This document shows, one piece after another, positions 34,130 to 42,809 of a DNA stretch of 64,000 nt. The DNA comes from Mauremys mutica (Eukaryota > Chordata > Testudines > Geoemydidae). Below the pieces are notes generated by a model. That model was given only the letters and a program-made list of their open reading frames with translations. It made no database searches and had not been told where the DNA came from. The translations under genes and the position numbers were made by a program. Numbering within the stretch: the stretch's first letter is position 1; every line of letters begins with the position of its first letter. Location of the stretch: NCBI RefSeq assembly GCF_020497125.1, contig NC_059072.1, positions 77,569,697 to 77,633,696 of the forward strand, read 5' to 3'.

Positions 34130-35998
34130 ATGCAGAGCTCTCCAGCAGAGGAGTCCGGGCAATCCCAGAATAGAAAGAGGTCCCCAGCATGGACTGACAG
34201 GGAAGTCATGGATCTGATCGCTGTGTGGGGCGAGGAGTCTGTGCTCTCGGAGCTGCGCTCCAGCAAGCGGAACGCGAAGACCTTCGAGAAGGTCTCGAAA
34301 GCCATGAAAGAGAAAGGATACAGCCGGGATGCGATGCAGTGCCGCGTGAAAGTCAAGGACCTAAGACAAGGGTATCAAAAAGTCAGAGCGGCAAACGGAC
34401 GCTCCGGAGCACAGCCCCAGACATGCCGCTTCTACGAGGCACTGCATGCCATTCTAGGTGGGTCTGCCACAACTGCCCCACCAGTGACGGTGGACTCCGA
34501 GGACGGAATTGTGTACCGGGACAGTTCCTCCTCGATGTTCGCCGATGGGGAAGATGAGGAAGGGTCTTTTGAGGATGGCGCAGGCGACAGTGAACACACT
34601 CCCGCTTTCCCTGACAGCCAGGATCTCTTCATCACCCTCACAGAGATCCCCTACCAACCCTCCCCTGCCGTTAACCCGGACTCGGAATCAGGGGAAGGAT
34701 CAGGCGGTAAGTGCTACACACGTATAAACATTTATTTTTTATAACATTGTTATAGAAAAAATAGAAACTGTATTTACAAAATTCTAAATATTAAACTATA
34801 TGAAGAGAAGGTCCACACAAATGGGGATAGAAAAATAATCCTCTAGCGACATTTCCACGAAGGTGTCACTCAGTTCCTCGCAAAGCCTCCGCATGAGGTT
34901 CGTCGGAAGAGGTGCCTTGTTGGGCGCTCCGTGGAAGCAGACTCTTCCACGCCAGGACATCCGAATATAGAGTGGAACCATTGCCTCGACTAGCATTGCT
35001 GCATATGGTCCTGGTCTGTGCAGTGCGTCCCGTAACATCCTGTCTTTCTGGGCACGAGTGACCCGCCTCAGGGTGATCTCGTTCTGCAAATACTGCATCT
35101 AAGTAGGGCAATTAGTGTAGTGTTACTATTGTTAATGGTTTACAATTAGGTTGCATAACAATGACCCTCGCCTAACAGCCACGTGCGAGAGGCCACAGAG
35201 AACAAGCATCCATTGATCGTTCCCGTGCACTGGAGGGAGGGGCTGCAAAAGGCTCATCCTTTCTGCTTTGCACATTTCCTTTAGCAGGAGAGCACAGCTA
35301 ACCACTAACTGATAAGCAGTATGTACTGTAAGGCTTACCAGGACTTTGTGCAAGAGGGATGCAGCTGTCTCCTCGCTTGTGCGCTGTCCAGTGCAATGGC
35401 GCCGCCAATGAGAGCGTATTCCGAAATCTCGGACTAGTTCTGAGATCTCCTGAGACTTGGTTCCCTCTTTGGTCTTGTTAACTGAAACTGACTAGACTGT
35501 GTTTACTGTTGGCAAACATGTATGTGTTCAAGGAAATCACCTACTTTTTCGCATCACACAGCTTCGGCTTTTTCCCGGACTGCCCCGGCATCCCCCTCGC
35601 AGAGGCTGGCTCAGATTAGACACCGAAAGAAAAAGACTAGGGACGACATGTTCCAGGAACTGATGGCCTGCTCCAGAGCGGAGGCGGCAGAGCAGAGACA
35701 GTGGAGGGACACCCTGTGTCAGCAGCATCGCACACACATGGAACGGGAGGATAGGTGGCGGCAGGAAGACCAGCAGGCGACTCAAACGCTGCTTGGTCTA
35801 ATGAGGGAGCAAACGGACACGCTCCGGCGCCTTGTAGATGTTCTGCAAGACCGCAGGCAGGAGGAGAGAGCCCCCCTGCAGTGCATCTGCAACCGCCCTC
35901 CAACGCCAAGAAGTCCTGTCCCCCCCTCACCCAAAGTTACAAGAAGGAGGGGCGGTAGGGGCCGTGAGAACTGTCCCTGCACCGCAGCAGACCGCTAA
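34130..35998 (+). CDS. Harbinger Myb/SANT-like DNA-binding protein, two exons
   Basis: Exon 1 is 34130-34706 and exon 2 is 35562-35998. The donor G|GTAAGT at 34707 and the acceptor CACACAG| at 35561 join in phase, giving 337 codons. Residues ~15-110 form a Myb/SANT (trihelix) domain: PAWTDREVMDLIAVWGEESV, then YSRDAMQCRVKVKDLRQGYQ and FYEALHAILG. An acidic linker (~120-190) follows. Exon 2 encodes a KKKTR basic patch and a Glu/Arg/Gln-rich helical segment, probably a coiled coil (~225-295), then a basic C-terminus. In Harbinger elements such proteins bring the transposase to the ends and the nucleus. The start at 34130 is chosen because homology begins just after it; the frame is open upstream to 33980. 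An ATTAAA poly(A) signal is at 36100-36105. No disruption seen. Confidence 0.85.
34731..34736 (-). terminator. AATAAA poly(A) signal for the antisense frame
   Basis: AATAAA on - lies 60 bp beyond the stop of the antisense frame ending at 34796. Cleavage would fall at or next to the splice donor of the Myb gene on the other strand. Confidence 0.5.
34796..35481 (-). CDS. Third Harbinger frame, antisense in the Myb intron (unknown function)
   Basis: I do not recognise this protein. Exon A (35481-35339) encodes 47 residues including EISELVRDFGIRSHWRRHCT and ends at a donor CTG|GTAAGC. Exon B (35098-34796) begins right after a TTAG acceptor. It continues the frame for 100 residues: ITLRRVTRAQKDRMLRDALH, then GPYAAMLVEAMVPLYIRMSW, then a stop. 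An AATAAA follows. Exon A has a good acceptor (TTTCAG|) but no in-frame ATG, so at least one upstream exon is missing from my reading; none is obvious. A decayed relative occupies the same position in the Harbinger at 58901-63023 (61240-61715, + there), which argues against chance. No catalytic motif or membrane segment stands out. It may be a third structural or regulatory protein. Confidence 0.55.
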
Positions 35999-36099
35999 TG
36001 TTCGAGACACCTCTCGCGCTGTAAATTTGTACAAGTTCTTTCCTTACAGCATCAACCAGTCCCAACTCCAAGTTTAAACGCCCCACTGTGTACTACATT

Positions 36100-36105
36100 A
36101 TTAAA
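36100..36105 (+). terminator. ATTAAA poly(A) signal of the Myb-like gene
   Basis: ATTAAA about 100 bp after the stop at 35998, before the convergent transposase gene. Confidence 0.5.
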
Positions 36106-36766
36106 AGCGGTTTGGTGTTACTCACTGTTTCCGTCACGTTTCTCGTGTCAGAAGACTTTCTGTGGGTGTGTGTGGGGGGGCGGGGGGATTGTAATTGCAG
36201 TGCATAGCCCACAGTACCATGGTACAGACTTGGGTGCAGGGTCAACTGCAGGGCACACACAGACTGCAGTCACTAGGCACCAGGGTCAGTCTGTGTGGTG
36301 TATGCTGCCCCGGGTCTTTCGTTGATGTGTATGCTTGTCCAGGGTCCTGGTGCCTGCCATCCCCGAATGTAAAGGCAGGCTTCCCTTCACATGCACTTCG
36401 ACCGTAGCCACGATCCTCCCCGGTGCCCTGAGCCCCAAAAAGAGCCCTCATCCAGGGGCAGATATTCACCCTTCCCCCACACCCCTCACCCCTTCCAACG
36501 CCCAAACCCACAGCCCACAGCCGTCATGTAAACCCCTATCCAAAGACGGCACCCCTCGCCCCTTCCTGCAAACCCACCCATTCCTGCAACCCTCCCCCTA
36601 CATGCACAACCACCGTAAACCGTCCCCCACCCCACAGACCTATGTAGGAGCAGGAGGCTGTCCGTCCTGTTTTGGACAAGCGGTCTGTACATCAGTGCAC
36701 ACCTTACCCAGCACAGAATGCTTACATGTTTCAACCAAGAAACAGAAATGCAAAGTCAACGAAAGA
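36106..36766. other. Intergenic spacer between the convergent Harbinger genes
   Basis: C-rich on +, with repeated CCCAC and CACCCC tracts at 36470-36640. Its open frames, up to 251 codons, are low-complexity and lack motifs. Confidence 0.5.
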
Positions 36767-36772
36767 TTTATT
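36767..36772 (-). terminator. AATAAA poly(A) signal of the transposase gene
   Basis: AATAAA on - about 145 bp downstream of the transposase stop at 36917. Confidence 0.55.
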
Positions 36773-36916
36773 ATTAATTACTGTAACATTTCATTAGTTT
36801 TAAAACGTGCTTTGGAAGTGGGGGAAACTTGGAGAACCGGGTTTGTGAGCTCAGATCTAACTGGACACATACAGACACAGGCCCATGATCAGGCTCTCTT
36901 AAAATCAAGTGGACAG

Positions 36917-38187
36917 TCACAGGTTACCCTGCTCTGCGAGGAAACTCGCTTTCAAAGCCTCCCTGATGCACAGCGCTTCCCGCTGGGATATTCTCTCGGC
37001 ACGGGTGTCTGGCTGATCGTAAACAGCAGCCAGGCGATTTGCCTCAACCTCCCAAGCGGCCAAAAAGGTCTCGCCCTTGCTCTCACATAGATTGTGGAGC
37101 ACACAGCAAGCAGCAATAACTACTGGGATATTCTTTTCGCTGATGTCCAAGCGAGTCAGTAAGCTCCGCCATCTCCCCTTGAGACGTCCGAAAGCACACT
37201 CCACCACCATTCTGCACTTGCTCAGCCGGTAGTTGAAGAGTTCCTTCGCACTGTCCAAGGCGCCTGTATAGGGCTTCATGAGCCAGGGCATTAGCGGGTA
37301 GGCCGGGTCCCCGAGGATCACTGTAGGCATCTGCACATCCCCAACCGTTATTTTGTGGTCCGGGAAGAAAGTACCTGCCTGGAGTCGTCTAAACAGACCA
37401 GAGTTCCTGAACACACGCGCGTCATGAACCTTGCCCGCCCACCCGACGTTGATGTTGGTAAAACGTCCCCTATGGTCCACCACAGCTTGCAGCACCATTG
37501 AAAAGTAGCCCTTTCGGTTAATGTACTCGCTGGCCTGGTGGGCTGGTGCCAGGATAGGGATGTGAGTCCCATCTATAGCCCCACCGCAGTTTGGGAATCC
37601 CATCGCGGCGAAGCCATCTATGATGACCTGGACATTTCCGAGAGTCACTACCTTTGAGAGCAGTTGCTCAACGATTGCGTGGGCTACTTGAATGACAGCA
37701 ACCCCCACGGTAGATTTGCCCACGCCAAAGTGGTTCGCTACTGACCGGTAGCTGTCTGGCGTTGCTAGTTTCCAGAGAGCAATGGCCACTCGCTTATGCA
37801 CACTCAGGGCTGCTCGCATGCGTGTGTCCTGGCGCTTCAGGGCAGGGGACAGCAAGTCACACAGTTCAAGGAAAGTGCCCTTACGCATCCTGAAGTTTCG
37901 CAGCCACTCTGTGTCATCCCAGACCTGCAGCACTATGCGGTCCTACCAGTCTGTGCTTGTTTCCCGGGCCCAGAATCGCCGTTCCACACCATGAACGTGA
38001 CCCATTGCCACCATGATCTCCACGGCGCGGCGTACCCTGCTTTGTGAGAGGTCTGCGCCACTCTCCTCACGCGCTGCCGGAGCCTCCTCGCCCGATTTCT
38101 CAGCAGCTGACTGTTGCAGAGGTGGACGATAAGGTGCGAGGAGTTGACAACGGCCATAAGTGCAGCGATGATCGCAGCGGGCTCCAT
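36917..38187 (-). pseudogene. HARBI1-type DDE transposase, N-terminus broken
   Basis: 338 codons are open from 37933 to 36917. They cover the helix-turn-helix-like start (KRVAIALWKLATPDSYRSVA) and the DDE nuclease. The catalytic residues are visible: D121 in GGAIDGTHI, D171 in VHDARVF and E245 in VVECAFGRLKG. VILGDPAYPLMPWLMKPY is a family signature. The natural start is probably ATG at 38187 (MEPAAIIAALMAVVNSS), since the copy at 58901 starts alike (MDPAQLTNMLLALANMS). A frameshift near 38040 and an in-frame TAG at 37943-37945, where the other copies encode Trp or Arg, separate that start from the main frame. A shortened product from the Met at 37933 would keep the DDE core. It is convergent with the Myb-like gene. 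Confidence 0.85.
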
Positions 38188-38568
38188 GCTCGCAGTGATG
38201 TGGCGTCCGCGCTGTAACCGACCAGACAAGGGCGCGAACAGATTTCCCGCCGGCGCTTTCAGGGAGGGAGGGCGTGATTGACGGTTCAATGATGACAGTT
38301 ACCCAAAACCACCCTCGACACATTTTTTCACCCAGCAGGCATTGCGAGCTCTACCCAGCATTCCAATGGGCAGCGGGGACTGCGGGAACTGTGGGATAGC
38401 TTCCCACAGTGCACCGCTTCCAAAGTCGACGCTGACCCCGTGAATGTGGACTCAGAAGTTTGAATTTGTGTATTTAGTATGGATACACAAATTCGACTTC
38501 ATAAGGTCGAATCCACAAATTCGACTTAAGTAGATTCGAAATAGTCCTGTAGTGTAGACAAGGCCTAG

Positions 38569-39999
38569 GTTCCCCTACACGCTGGCAATCCCCAGTTGTC
38601 ATAAGAACTCCAGGTGGATGTTGACAGATGGAACAATAAACAGCCTGAAAGTGGCTCTAATCTGTACCCTGAGATCAGTTCCTGGATGGAAGAAAGAGGA
38701 ATATAAAGGTGCCTTAAAATAACCCTTGACTGCAAGTCAGGATCTCGGCTATTTTTCTTCTAAAGCTTTGTTCTGTTTCAATCCCCTTCACTTTCATTTC
38801 TTCTTCCTAACCCTCTCCTACTTCCTTCCTCATTTTGAACTTTCTTCTTTCCTCATCTCATTTTGAGCTTCCTACCTATCTTTTGTTTTACCTAAAATCC
38901 TTCTTTTCCCTCCAGCTCTCCTACCTTATTATTATGATTAACAACTATTTGTATGACAGTAGAATCTAGAGGCTCTAACTGAGATGAGGCCTCCGAAGTG
39001 CTGGAAACCGTACAGTTTCATATTTTAAGAGATAGCCCTTGCCCTGATTACAATCTAAATAGATAAGACAGACAAAGAGTGAGGAGAAAAGTATAATTTC
39101 TCCCTTTTTAAAGAAGAGAAACTGAGACACAGGCAGATAAAGGCTCTGATTCAGCAAAGATTTAAAACACATTCTTAAGTCTAAATATGTTCTTAAATAA
39201 TCTGCTGAATCCAGTGCTCAGCAATTGCTCAGGCCTCAGAGGAAGTCTGTAAATCTGGGAATCATCCTTCCTCTCTTCCTACAGAGAAATAATTTTCATG
39301 CAGTGGATCGAAACAGCTTCAGTCTGCATGAGTGCAAAAGGAAGGTACATGGGCTAGTAGTCAATTATATCTGTTAACATCACCAAGTAAAGCAACTGGT
39401 CACAATAACTGGTAAAAGCAAACATGAAGTCTGGTTTACAATAAAGATTAAGCTTGCTTAAGGAATTGGATTTTCTTGTTTTGTATTTATCTTCCTGTTA
39501 TAAATATGGCTATGAATAAAATTACACCATTAGTGATATACCCGGATTACCCAAACTATTTTTTCTTACTGTCTAATTGTTGAGTTAATCCCATCTTACA
39601 TCAAGTGGCAGGGAAGATGAAAAATGGCTCGTATCTGTTCTTGTCCTCTGCATTACATTAGGAAAAAATTATGTAGAAAAAGGTTGCTCAAGTTTTCTAA
39701 GCAGTAACGTTTGTAAAGCAGTCTGCCAGAGAGCTGCAGCAAGAGGTTATTGAACAGTCTTAAAGAAATTTCAGTGCTAAAAAGGAGGCAAAAGGTTTGC
39801 TTTTAAGTACTTATATTGTCAATGTGCTAATGGTGAGCTCAAAGAAAGCCTGATCTCTCTGCTTTCAAGTACATGACTCAAACTGGCTCAAGCTGGCATG
39901 CACTTCTGGCAATGTCATCCTTAAATATTAATATGCTAGGTATCACCTATGCTATACAAGTAGAGAGGAGGAAAAGTTGTACAAGAGCACAAAGGTCAG
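38569..39999. other. Unique DNA with an antisense L2/MIR-like piece
   Basis: Positions 38930-39180 on - match the L2/MIR layout loosely: a TTATTATTATG edge, and GAAACTGAGACACAGGCAGA near 39120. No gene recognised. Confidence 0.4.
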
Positions 40000-40010
40000 C
40001 ATTGTTACAG

Positions 40011-41927
40011 AATGAAGGTAAAAACAGACTGGACTTCTACATAGATTGCTTCCGTCGACATGCACGGGCTGAAATTGTGGAAAAGCAGCATCACTTGCCC
40101 CATAACCTCAGCCGTGCTGAACACGCCATCAAAAGCCTCAGGAACAACTCTGACATCATAATAAAAAAGGCTGACAAAGGAGGTCCTGTCATCATCATGA
40201 ATAAGTTGGAATATGAACAAGAGGCCGCTAGGCAGCTCTCTAACACCACATTCTACAGGCCATTATCCTCTGATCCCACTGAGGATTACCAAAAGAAACT
40301 ACACCATCTGCTCAAGAAACTCCCTGAAAGAGCACAGGAACAGATCCATACAGACATATGCCTAGAACTCCAATCCATAACCCTGGGAATCCTGGACGCC
40401 CCATCATCTCAGGCATTGGCACCCTAACAGCAGGACTGTCTGGCTATGTGGACTCTCTCCTCAGGCCCTACACTACCAGCACTCCTAGCTATCTTCGAGA
40501 CACCACTGACTTCCTGAGGAAACTACAGTCCATCGGTGATCTTCCAGAAAACACCACTATGGATGTAGAAGCCCTCTACACCAACATTCCACACAAAGAT
40601 GGACTACAAGCCATCATGAACAGTATCCCCGATAATGTCATGACTAACCTGGTGGCTGAACTTTGCGACTTTGTCCTCACCCACAACTATTTCACATTTG
40701 GGGACAATATATACATTCAAGTCAGTGGCACTGCTATGGGTACCCGCACTGCTATGGGTACCCGCATGGCCCCATAGTATGCCAACATTTTTATGGCTGA
40801 CTTAGAACAATGCTTCCTTAGCTCTGGTCCCCTAATGCCCCTACTCTACTTGCGCTACATTTATGACATCATCATCTGGACCCGTGGAAAAGAAGCCCTT
40901 GAGGAATTCCATCATTCCATCCACAATTTCCATCCCACCATCAACCTCAGCCTAAACCAATCCACACAAGCAGTCCATTTCCTTGACACTATTGTGCTAA
41001 TAAGCGATGGTCACATAAACACCACCCTATACTGGAAACCTACTTACCGCTATAATTACCCTCATGCCTCCAGCTTCCATCCAGGACACACCACACGATC
41101 CATTGTCTACAGCCAATCTCTAAGATACAACCGCATTTGTTCCAATCCCTCAGACAGAGACAAACACCTACAAGATCTCTATCAAGCATTCTTAAAACTA
41201 CAATATCCACCTGATGAAGTGAAAAAACAGATTGTCAGAGTCAGAAGAGTACCCAGAAGTCATCTACTACAAGACAGGCCCAACAAAGAAAATAACAGAA
41301 CTCCACTCGCAGTTACCTTCAGCCCCCAACTAAAACCTCTCCAGCGCATCATCAGAGATCTACAACCCATCCTGAAAGATGATCCCCCACTCTCACAGAT
41401 CTTGGGAGACAGACCTATCCTTGTTTACAGACAGCCCCCCAACCTGAAGCAAATACTCACCAGTAACCACACACCACAGAACAAAAACACTAACCCAGGA
41501 ACCTATCCTTGCAACAAAGCCCGATGCCAATTCTATCCACATATCTATTCAAGTGATACCATCATAGGACCTAATCACATCAGCCACACCATCAGGGGCT
41601 CATTCATCTACCAATGTGATATATGTCACCATGTGCCAGCAATGCCCCTCTGCCAAGCACATTGGCCAAACTGGACAGTCTCTACACAAAAGAATAAATG
41701 GACACAAACCTGACATCAGGAATCATAATATTCAAAAACCAGTAGGAGAACACTTCAACCTCTCTGGCCATTTGGTAACAGATTTAAAGGTGGCAATTTT
41801 GCAACAGAAAAGCTTGAAAAACAGACTCCAAGAAGAAACTGCTGCACAAGAATTGATATGCAAACTAGCTACTATCAATTTAGGCTTAAATAGAGACTGG
41901 GAATGGCTGAGCCATTACACACATTGA
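40011..41927 (+). pseudogene. PLE reverse transcriptase plus GIY-YIG endonuclease
   Basis: The N-terminal PLE motif reads DIIIKKADKGGPVIIMN. Reverse transcriptase blocks follow (DVEALYTNIPH, then TAMGTRMAP). The active-site loop is RYIYDIIIW: a Tyr codon TAT at 40862-40864 sits where the first Asp of the YxDD box belongs. The linker has NTNPGTYPCNKARCQF. The endonuclease core has IGQTGQSLHKRINGHKPD, then GEHFNLSGH, and ends in NLGLNRDWEWLSHYTH. Defects: a frame change near 40380, a stop at 40775-40777, an 18-bp tandem duplication (40730-40747, 40748-40765) in the block before the active site, and a frame change near 41625. Length is roughly 640 codons, against a usual PLE of about 800 or more. 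Dead. Confidence 0.9.
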
Positions 41928-42122
41928 ATCTATTTCCCCCATGTTAAGTATCTTGTCAAACTGTCTTAAATGGGCTGTCTTAAGTATCACTACAAAAGTT
42001 TTTTTTTCTCCTGCTGAGAACAGTTCATCTTAATTAGAGTTGGTTGGGCAACTCCCACCTTTTCATGCTCTCTGTATGTATATATATATATATCTCCTCA
42101 CTATATGTTCCATTCTATGCGT

Positions 42123-42160
42123 CCGATGAAGTGGGCGGTAGCCCATGAAAGCTTATGCTC
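42123..42160 (+). ncRNA. Hammerhead-like motif in PLE tail
   Basis: CCGATGA, A, GTGGGCGGTAGCCCAT, GAAA, GC-TTAT-GC, TC. Same order as at 2123-2160. The closing base of stem II has changed (CCCAT for CCCAC). Confidence 0.45.
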
Positions 42161-42512
42161 AAATAAATTTGTTAGTCTCTAAGGTGCCACAAGTACTCCC
42201 ATTCTTACAGGGTGAGGTGGGATCCCTTGCTCACACTGATAGCCTGAGTGGGCCCTTAGGAGGGCCTGGAGTGGTGCAGACACTCTTTCTGTTTGGACAG
42301 AGGCTGTCAAAATATTCCTTGCTTCCCCATGTCCCCTGAGCATTTTGTATGTACAGAAAACGAGCATGTTATGCTTCTGAGTTAATGGGATCCAATCTCT
42401 CTGATAGATAATTATTTAAATGCTATGGTTTGGCTCTGTGTAAATTAAGAGAGGTAAAGAACAACTTCCAGATGAAACATGCTTAGTTCAAACCCTAATG
42501 GTTTAGCTAGGG

Positions 42513-42801
42513 CAGGGGTTCCCAAACTTGGTTTGCAGGCTGCAGAATGCTTTGTTTACCTGAGCATCCACAGGCTGCGGTTCGCCGTTCCCAGCCAATG
42601 GAAGCTGAAGGGAGCTGAGGGGAGCAGTGCGGGCTGGGCCACCATTTCCCGCAGCTCTCATTGGCTAGGAATGGTGAACCGTGGCCACTGGGAGCTGCGA
42701 GCCGCAATACCTGCAGACGCTCAGGTAGACAAAGCGTCTCACGGCCTGCCAGAGGCTTACCCTGAACAAGTTGTGAACCAAGTTTGGGAACCCCAGAGCT
42801 G
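42513..42801. mobile_element. 289-bp hAT MITE, perfect 8-bp TSD
   Basis: Starts CAGGGGTTCCCAAACTTGGT; the right end mirrors it as ACCAAGTTTGGGAACCCC, followed by AGAGCTG. AGCTAGGG flanks both sides (42505-42512, 42802-42809). The right terminus seems to carry a ~4-bp insertion before the final CTG. The GC-rich core is itself palindromic (GGCTGCGGTTCGCCGTTCCC against GGAATGGTGAACCGTGGCC). Confidence 0.85.
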
Positions 42802-42809
42802 AGCTAGGG

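Larger units (their letters stand above)
33740..38565 (+). mobile_element. PIF/Harbinger DNA transposon, 4.8 kb, with three genes
   Basis: The left terminus GGCCTGGTCTACACTA and the right terminus (on -) GGCCTTGTCTACACTA match at 15 of 16. The 3-bp flank TAG occurs at both ends (33737-33739, 38566-38568), as expected for Harbinger. The contents are a Myb/SANT-like gene on +, a HARBI1-type DDE transposase on - (convergent), and an antisense frame within the Myb intron. GC content is clearly above the surroundings. Both main frames are long, so it is the youngest of the Harbinger copies here. The transposase N-terminus is broken, so it is probably not autonomous. Confidence 0.93.
40011..42199 (+). 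mobile_element. Penelope-like retroelement, 5'- and 3'-truncated
   Basis: Carries the reverse transcriptase, linker and GIY-YIG endonuclease of a PLE, then an untranslated tail with a hammerhead-like motif at 42123-42160. CATTGTTACAG at 40000-40010 and CATTCTTACAG at 42200-42210 (10 of 11) look like the target duplication. If so, the copy starts inside the reverse transcriptase gene and ends at AAGTACTC, short of the full 3' end. The 726-2250 dimer's short arm stops at almost the same tail position. Confidence 0.82.

Noticed and set aside
36335..37090. 251-codon + frame
   Set aside because: Pro/Ser/His-rich translation of a C-rich spacer, and antisense to the true transposase end.
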